From Citrobacter sp. Marseille-Q6884 (GTDB taxonomy: Bacteria; Pseudomonadota; Gammaproteobacteria; Enterobacterales; Enterobacteriaceae), in contig NZ_CAMDRE010000001.1 in the NCBI RefSeq assembly GCF_945906775.1, positions 1,178,001 to 1,242,000 of the forward strand: 64,000 nucleotides of DNA. The letters are read 5' to 3'. Positions 8,527 through 15,453 of the stretch are shown one piece after another (the first letter of the stretch is position 1; every line of letters starts with the position of its first letter). The notes beneath the pieces are model-generated. The model was not told the origin of the DNA and searched no databases. It saw nothing but the letters and a program-made list of their open reading frames with translations. A program made the position numbers and the translations under genes.

Positions 8527-9912
8527 ATGGCTGCGAACAAACCTGAGCTACAGCGTGGGCTGGAGGCTCGTCATATCGAATTAATTGCCCTTGGGGGCAC
8601 CATCGGCGTCGGACTGTTTATGGGGGCCGCCAGCACCCTGAAATGGGCTGGACCGTCGGTTCTGCTGGCATATATTGTCGCTGGCCTGTTCGTCTTTTTC
8701 ATCATGCGTTCCATGGGCGAGATGCTGTTCCTTGAGCCGGTTGCCGGTTCATTCGCCGTTTACGCCCACCGTTACATGAGTCCCTTCTTTGGTTATCTCA
8801 CCGCCTGGTCCTACTGGTTTATGTGGATGGCAGTGGGCATCTCGGAGATTACCGCCATCGGGGTCTATGTGCAGTTCTGGTTCCCGGATATGGCGCAGTG
8901 GATACCGGCGATCATTGCCGTCGGACTGGTTGCGCTGGCGAACCTGGCGGCGGTGCGTCTGTATGGCGAAATCGAATTCTGGTTTGCCATGATTAAAGTG
9001 ACCACCATCATTGTGATGATTGTCATTGGGCTGGGCGTCATTTTCTTCGGCTTTGGTAACGGAGGTCAGGCGATTGGCTTTGGCAACCTGACCGAACACG
9101 GTGGCTTCTTTGCGGGCGGCTGGAAAGGTTTCCTTACCGCATTGTGTATTGTGGTGGCTTCCTACCAGGGGGTGGAGTTGATTGGTATTACGGCTGGCGA
9201 AGCCAAAAACCCACAGGTTACGTTGCGGAGTGCAGTGGGTAAGGTGCTGTGGCGGATCCTGATTTTTTATGTCGGCGCGATTTTTGTCATTGTCACTATC
9301 TTCCCGTGGAATGAGATTGGCAGCAACGGTAGCCCGTTTGTCCTTACGTTTGCCAAAATTGGTATCACGGCTGCGGCGGGGATTATCAACTTTGTGGTGC
9401 TGACAGCGGCGCTATCAGGTTGCAACAGCGGGATGTACAGCTGCGGCCGTATGCTCTACGCACTGGCGAAGAACCGCCAGCTACCAGCGGTTGTCGGGAA
9501 GGTCTCCCGCCATGGCGTACCGGTGGCCGGTGTGGCGATTTCTATCGCAATCTTACTGATTGGCTCATGCCTGAACTATATTATTCCTAACCCGCAGCGC
9601 GTGTTCGTCTATGTCTATAGCGCCAGCGTACTGCCGGGCATGGTACCGTGGTTTGTGATCCTGATAAGCCAGCTGCGTTTTCGTCAGGCGCATAAAGAGG
9701 CGATTGCCAGCCATCCTTTCCGCTCCATTTTGTTCCCGTGGGCGAATTATTTGACGATGGCGTTCCTGGTTTGCGTATTAATTGGCATGTATTTTAATGA
9801 AGATACCCGTATGTCGCTTTTTGTTGGTATCGCCTTCTTGTTGGTTGTGACGCTCATTTATAAGGTTTTTGGGCTGAATCGTCATGGTGTCGCCCAAAAA
9901 TTGGAGGAATAA
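8527..9912 (+). CDS. yifK: Amino-acid permease of the APC superfamily
   Basis: A 461-residue inner-membrane transporter with 12 predicted helices. The N-terminal signature HIELIALGGTIGVGLF is typical of the AAT (amino acid transporter) family with AroP, CycA and ProY. Experimental work suggests threonine/serine transport for YifK; the sequence alone does not fix the substrate. In Salmonella it is repressed by Lrp and GcvB, and its transcript runs into the downstream tRNAs. Here the stop is 102 bases before tRNA-Arg, and a separate tRNA promoter is visible in the gap. Confidence 0.95.
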   Translation: MAANKPELQRGLEARHIELIALGGTIGVGLFMGAASTLKWAGPSVLLAYIVAGLFVFFIMRSMGEMLFLEPVAGSFAVYAHRYMSPFFGYLTAWSYWFMWMAVGISEITAIGVYVQFWFPDMAQWIPAIIAVGLVALANLAAVRLYGEIEFWFAMIKVTTIIVMIVIGLGVIFFGFGNGGQAIGFGNLTEHGGFFAGGWKGFLTALCIVVASYQGVELIGITAGEAKNPQVTLRSAVGKVLWRILIFYVGAIFVIVTIFPWNEIGSNGSPFVLTFAKIGITAAAGIINFVVLTAALSGCNSGMYSCGRMLYALAKNRQLPAVVGKVSRHGVPVAGVAISIAILLIGSCLNYIIPNPQRVFVYVYSASVLPGMVPWFVILISQLRFRQAHKEAIASHPFRSILFPWANYLTMAFLVCVLIGMYFNEDTRMSLFVGIAFLLVVTLIYKVFGLNRHGVAQKLEE

Positions 9913-9964
9913 GCGACAAAACGCACAAAGCATGACCAAACGATAATTTATTTTAAAAAAGCAC

Positions 9965-9993
9965 TAGACAGCAGACCGAGACCTCCGTAATAT
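9965..9993 (+). promoter_or_regulatory. Promoter of the argX-hisR-leuT-proM tRNA operon
   Basis: A TAGACA -35 box (9965-9970) and TAATAT -10 box (9988-9993) lie 17 bases apart. They are followed by a GC-rich discriminator (CCAGCCCCGC), typical of stringently controlled stable-RNA promoters. It sits 22 bases upstream of tRNA-Arg. Confidence 0.7.
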
Positions 9994-10014
9994 CCAGCCC
10001 CGCAACGGCGCTAA

Positions 10015-10091
<77 letters not shown>

Positions 10092-10146
10092 TTTAGTAAG
10101 GTGCCGGAGCTGCGGTGGTTTAATACCGCGTAAAAAGATTTGCAGT

Positions 10147-10223
10147 GGTGGCTATAGCTCAGTTGGTAGAGCCCTGGATTGTGATTCCAGTTGTCGTGGG
10201 TTCGAATCCCATTAGCCACCCCA
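10147..10223 (+). tRNA. hisR: tRNA-His (anticodon GTG)
   Basis: A 77-base tRNA counted from the extra 5' G (position -1) that histidine tRNAs carry. The anticodon loop ATTGTGATT gives GTG. The stem GTGGCTA pairs with TAGCCAC, and CCCA is encoded at the 3' end. Confidence 0.97.
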
Positions 10224-10243
10224 TTAATTTAAAGTTGTGAAAT

Positions 10244-10329
10244 GCGAAGGTGGCGGAATTGGTAGACGCGCTAGCTTCAGGTGTTAGTGTCCTTAGGATG
10301 TGGGGGTTCGAGTCCCCCCCCTCGCACCA
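10244..10329 (+). tRNA. leuT: tRNA-Leu (anticodon CAG)
   Basis: A class II tRNA with a long variable arm. The anticodon loop CTTCAGGT gives CAG, reading CUG. The acceptor GCGAAGG pairs with CCCTCGC and CCA is encoded. The variable arm reads TGTCCTTAGGATG, one base shorter than the E. coli leuT arm as I recall it; it still folds (GTCC with GGAT, 3-base loop), so the total is 86 rather than 87 bases. Confidence 0.96.
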
Positions 10330-10370
10330 CGACTTAAAGAATTGAACTAAAAATTCAAAAAGCAGTAAAA

Positions 10371-10447
10371 CGGCGAGTAGCGCAGCTTGGTAGCGCAACT
10401 GGTTTGGGACCAGTGGGTCGGAGGTTCGAATCCTCTCTCGCCGACCA
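10371..10447 (+). tRNA. proM: tRNA-Pro (anticodon TGG)
   Basis: A 77-base tRNA. CGGCGAG pairs with CTCGCCG, the anticodon loop TTTGGGA gives TGG, and CCA is encoded. Last gene of the cluster, followed seven bases later by a strong intrinsic terminator. Confidence 0.97.
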
Positions 10448-10453
10448 ATTTTG

Positions 10454-10478
10454 AACCCCGCTTCGGCGGGGTTTTTTG
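10454..10478 (+). terminator. Intrinsic terminator of the tRNA operon
   Basis: The stem AACCCCGC/GCGGGGTT closes on a TTCG tetraloop (10461-10466 region) and is followed by a T run. A textbook Rho-independent terminator directly after proM. Confidence 0.9.
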
Positions 10479-10580
10479 TTTTCTGATTTTCCCTTCTCTG
10501 CGTTTAGCGCCCCAAATTACCTGCAGTCTTAAAAAGTCCGAATACCTGGTTTTTGCAGTGTAATCCCAGCATGGGCTGTG

Positions 10581-10586
10581 TATAAT
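10581..10586 (+). promoter_or_regulatory. -10 box of glmZ
   Basis: TATAAT at 10581-10586, preceded by TG one base further upstream (extended -10). It ends 7 bases before the inferred GlmZ 5' end at 10594. I see no good -35 box. I looked for a sigma-54 element because some enterobacteria drive this gene that way, but found no well-spaced GG/GC pair. Confidence 0.65.
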
Positions 10587-10593
10587 ACGCGCC

Positions 10594-10798
10594 GTAGATG
10601 CTCATTCCATCTCTTATGTTCGCCATCAGGCCTCATAAACTCAGGAATGACGCAGAGCCGTTTACGGTGCTTATCGTCCACTGACAGATGTCGCTTTAGC
10701 CTCATCGAACACCATGGACATAACGTTGAGTGAAGCACCCATTTATGTTGTCATACAGACCTGTTTAACGCCTGCTCCTTTCGAGCGGGCGTTTTTTT
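10594..10798 (+). ncRNA. glmZ: Small RNA GlmZ (activator of glmS)
   Basis: About 205 nt. The 5' start GTAGATGCTCATTCC, the central GAGCCGTTTACGGTGCTTATC region and the TTGTCATACAGACCTG pairing segment (about 10748-10763) match GlmZ as I recall it from E. coli. GlmZ pairs with the glmS leader with Hfq help and raises glucosamine-6-phosphate synthase. RapZ and RNase E cleave and inactivate it, while GlmY protects it. It ends in a terminator hairpin (CGCCTGCTC/GAGCGGGCG, 10769-10791) plus seven T. In E. coli aslA lies between proM and glmZ; here they are adjacent. Confidence 0.9.
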
Positions 10799-10809
10799 AT
10801 GCATATACA

Positions 10810-10928
10810 CGTCATCCTTCAGGCTGCCTCTTTGTTGGCGACGCCTGCTCACCCCAGTCACTTACTTATGTAAGCTCCTGAGGATTCCCAGACTTGCCGC
10901 CTTGATGCATCTTGAATGATTTTGTGTA
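10810..10928. repeat. ERIC element
   Basis: Enterobacterial repetitive intergenic consensus. The core CTCACCCCAGTCACTTAC, then TTATGTAAGCTCCTGAGG, is nearly identical to the classical ERIC primer sequences; the GACTTGCCGCCTT part and the CGTCAT start also fit. It forms a long imperfect hairpin. It lies between the glmZ terminator and hemY. A second copy is at 36225. Confidence 0.88.
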
Positions 10929-10948
10929 TACGATTGAAAAATATGTAG

Positions 10949-10974
10949 GCCCGGTAAGCGAAGCGTCACCGGGC
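10949..10974. repeat. REP-like palindrome near the hemY 3' end
   Basis: GCCCGGTAAGCG and the downstream CGTCACCGGGC form an imperfect inverted repeat resembling a REP unit, 10 bases past the hemY stop (hemY runs on the minus strand). Probably a 3'-end structure of the hemCDXY transcript. Confidence 0.6.
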
Positions 10975-10983
10975 AATGGGGAA

Positions 10984-12186
10984 TTACTGCGGGGGATTGT
11001 TGTTCTGCAGCGTCAACATCAGGCCATCGCGGCGCATCGTAGCGGCCTCCTCAGGCTGATGCAGTCTATCCAGCGCGTCGGCAAGCCAGGCATAGTCGTA
11101 GGCGTCCGGGCGCTGTTTAAGCGCAGCACGGAAGGCGAGCGTCGCTTCCTGCCATTCGCCGTGCTTCATCAATGACTGGCCGAGCGTACTCCACAACAGC
11201 GGGCGATTACCCACCGTTTTAATCTGCTGACGCAGTACTTTTTCTATCTGCTCCGGGTTGTTCGTTTTCAGACGCGGAATGGGCAGTACCAGACGGTCGT
11301 CATACTGACGTTTCAGGCCGTCGATAAGGATCTGCTGCGCCGTGTCGTGATCGTCACACTCAATCAGATGTTCCGCCATCGCTACCTGCAGGGCCACCTG
11401 ATGACGGGTCTTACGGTTTTGGTTTTTCCACCAGGTCCGTAATCCTTCACTGCCCTGATCGGCACGAACCTGATCCATCAGACCCACCCACGCTTGCTGT
11501 TCCAGCATGGCGCGATGCTCTTCATCCCCAACGTGCGCTTTTGCCATGGATGGAATGATATCCAGCAGAGAACTCCATGCGCCGGTGCGAATGTAAGCCT
11601 GCTCAGCCAGACGCAGCACTTCCGGATGACGTGGCGTCACTTCCAGCAGTTTATCGATGCTGTGGCGTGCGGCGTGATTTTCGTTTCGGGCCAACTGCAG
11701 ACGAACACGGGCGATCTCTACCGGGATCGTATCATTCCCGGCCAGTTCCGCTGCGCGTTCGAGGTGCTGATTGGCTCGCGCTTCGTCGCCACGCTGCTGC
11801 GCGGCTTCTGCCGCCAACAGGTAATTCACCACCGGCTGTTCTGCGTGATCGGCATTTTTCGACATCAGCTTTTCAACCTGCTGATAGTCACCTTCAGCCA
11901 GTTTAAGCAGTGCCTGTTCAGTCTGTTTACGAGCACGACGGCGCTTACGGCCGACAAACCAGCCGCGAGTGTGCGCACCGGTACGGAAAATACGGCGCAG
12001 CAGCCATTCAATCGCAAACAGGATCACCATCGCGATGATCAAAATGATCACAAGCCCGGTCACGCTGGTCTCGACATTGTAGTTATCCGTCTGGATCAGC
12101 ACGTAACCCTGATGACCGGCAATCATCGGGCCGATGACGATCCCGGCGATCAACAGCACAAAGAGCAATAATACTTTTAGCATCAT
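10984..12186 (-). CDS. hemY: HemY, inner-membrane TPR protein linked to haem synthesis
   Basis: A 400-residue protein with two N-terminal membrane helices (about residues 1-20 and 42-62), a basic stretch (WFVGRKRRRARKQ), and a long helical C-terminal part with tetratricopeptide-like repeats. It is the last gene of hemCDXY and overlaps the hemX stop by one base. It is not the protoporphyrinogen oxidase of the same name in Gram-positive bacteria. Work in E. coli links it to coordination of haem synthesis; no catalytic motif is visible. Confidence 0.94.
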   Translation of the reverse strand: MMLKVLLLFVLLIAGIVIGPMIAGHQGYVLIQTDNYNVETSVTGLVIILIIAMVILFAIEWLLRRIFRTGAHTRGWFVGRKRRRARKQTEQALLKLAEGDYQQVEKLMSKNADHAEQPVVNYLLAAEAAQQRGDEARANQHLERAAELAGNDTIPVEIARVRLQLARNENHAARHSIDKLLEVTPRHPEVLRLAEQAYIRTGAWSSLLDIIPSMAKAHVGDEEHRAMLEQQAWVGLMDQVRADQGSEGLRTWWKNQNRKTRHQVALQVAMAEHLIECDDHDTAQQILIDGLKRQYDDRLVLPIPRLKTNNPEQIEKVLRQQIKTVGNRPLLWSTLGQSLMKHGEWQEATLAFRAALKQRPDAYDYAWLADALDRLHQPEEAATMRRDGLMLTLQNNNPPQ

Positions 12187-13361
12187 TATTCTCCTTGCGG
12201 CGCGGTTGCCGGAGCATCAGCCTGAGGCGCTGGTGCGGCCTCAACCGGTGTTGTGGCGGGTTGAGCCAGTAAATTACGCACGCGAGTCTGCATTAATTTC
12301 TCAAGAATAGTCTGGCTCTGGAGCGTTTCAGGAACGTCCATACTGATGCTTTGTTGGCTTAGTTGATCCACTTCTTCCAGGAAGGCTTTCGTCGTTGCAT
12401 CGTCGGTGTCGTAGTAAGCACGTACCCAGGTGGAGACGTTTTCCAGCGCCTGGCGATATGTCTCTTCCTGATGGCGCGGTACGGCTTGCGCCGCCACTAA
12501 CAGGCGGGAGCGGATATTTTCACGTAAGTAAACATCCTGGTTCGGTGCCAGCAGCGGTACGGCGGTTTCATCGCGGCGACGAATCGTGATAAAGCTGTCC
12601 ATAAAGTTCTGCCAGCTTTTTTGCAGATTGACGCGCCACTCGCTAATGGAGCTGGAAAGCTCGCTGCTGTCGGAGTCCATCGGCGAATCGTCAGTGTCAT
12701 TATCGGCCAGACGCAAATTATCGATCTGATTCGCGAGCTGGTTCACTTTGAGGATAATGCCATCATAGTCAACCTGAGAGACCGAAGAGAGGCTGGCGAT
12801 ATCATCGGTAATCGCACGACGTGCGGCAATCAAGCTCGGGTCGTTCATATCGGCCAGGCTCGCGTCGGCGCTTTTCAGTAGCGCTGCAGCGGTGGTTACG
12901 TCCTGATCGCTCCATAATTTACGACCCGCCAGTTTGACCAGAAAATCGGCCTGTGCCAGCAGCCAGGTTTTGGCGTCGCTGCCGGAAATGGTGGCGACTT
13001 TTTGCTGCACTTCATCAAGCTGTTTGACCAGCGCGGCCTGTTGGCGACTGGCTTCATCCAGCTGTGTCGCCTGCTGTTTGATAATGCCTTCCAGCTCAGC
13101 CTTCTGGCTTTCCTGCGCTTTTTGCAGCGCGGTGAGCTGATTTGCCAACGCATCGTTGGTTGCCGTCTGCGTTGTTGCCTGCTGTTTCCCCCAGCCATAC
13201 AGTCCTACACCCGCGGCCAGCGCGATAGCAATCGCCACTGCGCTCAGGATCAGCGCGGTGCTATTTTTGCTCTTTTTTTCAGCATTGACTGGCTGTGATG
13301 TGGTGTCCACGGCCTCCCTGGTCTCTTCAACCACGGCGGAGGATTTTTCTTGTTCCGTCAT
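12186..13361 (-). CDS. hemX: HemX, membrane protein of the hemCDXY operon
   Basis: A 391-residue protein. It has a charged cytoplasmic N-terminus, one membrane helix (about residues 33-55, LILSAVAIAIALAAGVGLYG), then a glutamine-rich coiled coil (about 60-125) and a periplasmic helical domain. The tail is rich in Pro and Ala. It was once annotated as uroporphyrinogen-III methyltransferase, but no methyltransferase SAM motif is seen; a scaffold role is a better reading. It lies 21 bases after hemD. Confidence 0.93.
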   Translation of the reverse strand: MTEQEKSSAVVEETREAVDTTSQPVNAEKKSKNSTALILSAVAIAIALAAGVGLYGWGKQQATTQTATNDALANQLTALQKAQESQKAELEGIIKQQATQLDEASRQQAALVKQLDEVQQKVATISGSDAKTWLLAQADFLVKLAGRKLWSDQDVTTAAALLKSADASLADMNDPSLIAARRAITDDIASLSSVSQVDYDGIILKVNQLANQIDNLRLADNDTDDSPMDSDSSELSSSISEWRVNLQKSWQNFMDSFITIRRRDETAVPLLAPNQDVYLRENIRSRLLVAAQAVPRHQEETYRQALENVSTWVRAYYDTDDATTKAFLEEVDQLSQQSISMDVPETLQSQTILEKLMQTRVRNLLAQPATTPVEAAPAPQADAPATAPQGE

Positions 13362-13382
13362 TATGGCATCCCATTATGAGAG

Positions 13383-14123
13383 TTATTGTAATGCGCGGAG
13401 TAGCGCATCGTTGTCGGCGTTATCAGCGACCTCAATATCTTGCCAGCCCAGTTCCCGGGCGAGGTGCGCCAGACGCTCACTGACGACCAGCAGCCGACAG
13501 CGTAGTAACCAGTGCTCACGATACCACTGCGGAATCAGCGACCAGAGCTGGTGTAGCATCTCTCCGCTGGTGACCACTACCGTCGTCACACCGCGCGATT
13601 GCCAGCGCATCGCTTCTTCTGCACCATCGTAATGTTTTGCACTGCGTTGATAACATTCACAAAAATTCACATCGGCTCCACGCGCTGTCAAGGTTTCGCC
13701 TATCAGCTCCCGACCGCCGTTACCGCGTAAAATAAGCGCGCTTTTTCCCGCAATATTTTGTAATTCAGGTAATTGTAGCAAGACTTCGCTAATTTCCCGA
13801 TCCAGAGGATAGTGAATATTACATCCGCTAACGGTATGCAGCGCCAGCGCCGTTGTGCGACCAATAGCAAAATAGCGCGGAAGGGAGGGCCAGCGAGCCC
13901 CTTGTTGCTGAAGCTCGGCATCCGCAAAGGTGACGGCATGTTGCGAGAGGGCGAAGACCAGATCGTTTTCCGTGAGTGCCGACAGGCGGGAGGCAAGCGT
14001 GGCCAGCTCCCGACCCGGCGAAAACTCAATGAGCGGAAAACTCCAGGCCACCTGCCCCAGTGTGCGCAGACGGCTCACTAACTCTTCCCCTGCGGGAGAT
14101 GGGCGGGTGACCAGAATACTCAT
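13383..14123 (-). CDS. hemD: Uroporphyrinogen-III synthase
   Basis: Cyclises hydroxymethylbilane with inversion of ring D to give uroporphyrinogen III, the branch point to haem and sirohaem. 246 residues, the family's usual length, with the N-terminal TRPSPAGEELV signature and a VTSGEMLHQL segment in the second domain. The ATG overlaps the hemC stop by four bases, so expression is probably coupled to hemC. This family is poorly conserved, so the operon context matters. Confidence 0.95.
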   Translation of the reverse strand: MSILVTRPSPAGEELVSRLRTLGQVAWSFPLIEFSPGRELATLASRLSALTENDLVFALSQHAVTFADAELQQQGARWPSLPRYFAIGRTTALALHTVSGCNIHYPLDREISEVLLQLPELQNIAGKSALILRGNGGRELIGETLTARGADVNFCECYQRSAKHYDGAEEAMRWQSRGVTTVVVTSGEMLHQLWSLIPQWYREHWLLRCRLLVVSERLAHLARELGWQDIEVADNADNDALLRALQ

Positions 14124-15061
14124 GCGGGTGCTTCTCCGTTATAAACGTCAGCCAGAATGTCTCGTGCGCCGTTATCCAGCAGCTCTTCCGCTAATGAAAT
14201 GCCCATTTGTTCGGCATCCTGCGGCTCACTGCGGCGTTCCCCACATACCATCTGCGAACCATCCGGCGCGCCGACCAGCGCGCGTAGCCAAATCTCACCG
14301 TTGATGAGTTCAGCGTAACTGCCGATAGGCACCTGACAGCCCCCTTCCAGGCGGGTATTCATGGCACGTTCCGCTTTCACGCGTAACGCGGTTTCTTCAT
14401 GATTGAGCGGCGCTAACAGTGCCTGAGTGCGCAGATCATCAAGGCGACATTCTATGCCGACCGCGCCCTGTCCGACAGCCGGCAGAGACACTTCTGGCGG
14501 CAGTGCGGTGCGGATACGCGACGCCAGGCCTAAGCGTTTTAACCCGGCGACGGCCAGAATAATGGCGTCATAGTCGCCGTTATCCAGTTTACTCAGGCGT
14601 GTTCCTACGTTGCCGCGCAGTGAGCGGATGATGAGATCCGGGCGACGTTTCGCCAACTGGCACTGACGACGTAAGCTGGATGTTCCGACGATGCTACCTG
14701 CGGGAAGGTCATCCAGCGTATTGTACTTATTCGAGACAAACGCATCGCGTGGGTCTTCACGTTCGCAAATGGTGACGAGTCCCAGTCCTTCAGGGAATTC
14801 GACCGGCACATCCTTCATGGAATGCACGGCGATATCGGCACGTTTTTCCAGCAGCGCGACTTCCAACTCCTTAACAAACAAACCCTTACCACCCACTTTT
14901 GCCAGCGGGGTATCCAGAATCACATCGCCACGGGTTACCATAGGCACCAGTTCTACGACCAGACCAGGGTGATTTGCCATTAAGGCGTCTTTGACATAAT
15001 GTGCCTGCCAGAGCGCAAGGGGGCTTTGGCGTGTGGCAATTCTCAAAACATTGTCTAACAT
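14120..15061 (-). CDS. hemC: Hydroxymethylbilane synthase (porphobilinogen deaminase)
   Basis: Joins four porphobilinogen molecules into hydroxymethylbilane. I chose the ATG that gives MLDNVLRIATRQSPLALWQ (313 residues), as in E. coli; an upstream in-frame ATG adds seven residues that look non-homologous. Cys242, in EGGCQVPIGSY, carries the dipyrromethane cofactor, and VHSMKDVP (79-86) holds the catalytic Asp. First gene of hemCDXY, divergent from cyaA. Confidence 0.97.
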   Translation of the reverse strand: MLDNVLRIATRQSPLALWQAHYVKDALMANHPGLVVELVPMVTRGDVILDTPLAKVGGKGLFVKELEVALLEKRADIAVHSMKDVPVEFPEGLGLVTICEREDPRDAFVSNKYNTLDDLPAGSIVGTSSLRRQCQLAKRRPDLIIRSLRGNVGTRLSKLDNGDYDAIILAVAGLKRLGLASRIRTALPPEVSLPAVGQGAVGIECRLDDLRTQALLAPLNHEETALRVKAERAMNTRLEGGCQVPIGSYAELINGEIWLRALVGAPDGSQMVCGERRSEPQDAEQMGISLAEELLDNGARDILADVYNGEAPA

Positions 15062-15274
15062 GCTTGTTACCGTCATTATCATTCATTGACCATCCTAACA
15101 TCCTTATCAAAGGGATGTCAGCGTTACGCTCAAACGTAAGTGAGAGGAAAAGGCGCTGCATTATCACTGGCAGTGAATAATGACGAGAAACCTCCCGACC
15201 GTATGAAGGAATTTACACGTAACGAACGGTGCTACACTTGTATGTAGCGCATCTTTCTTTACGGTCAATGAGCA

Positions 15275-15296
15275 AGGTGTTAAATTGATCACGTTT
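15275..15296 (+). promoter_or_regulatory. CRP site in the cyaA promoter region
   Basis: AGGTGTTAAATTGATCACGTTT matches the CRP half-site pattern and the known operator by which CRP-cAMP represses cyaA P2 in E. coli. It lies 158 bases upstream of the TTG start, in the 392-base gap between the divergent hemC and cyaA genes. The rest of that gap holds the promoters of both genes and no further gene. Confidence 0.8.
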
Positions 15297-15453
15297 TAGA
15301 CCATTTTTTCGGCTGTGTCCTATAAAAAATAGGGGCGAAAAAAGGTAACGGTTATTTTTGACATACGGTTTATCCGAATGGGTGACGATTGTTTCAAGCG
15401 CATGCGCCGTGACAATCGACAACATGACGGATAGCAACATCAGGCGATACGTC

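Noticed and set aside
10540..10580. Sigma-54 promoter before glmZ
   Set aside because: CCTGGTTTTTGCAG contains a GG and a GC, but they are too close together for a -24/-12 element. Only a sigma-70 -10 box is supported.
11494..12171. 225-codon open frame on the plus strand inside hemY
   Set aside because: Lies wholly antisense to hemY, with a composition rich in His, Gln and Cys typical of the complement of a real GC-rich gene.
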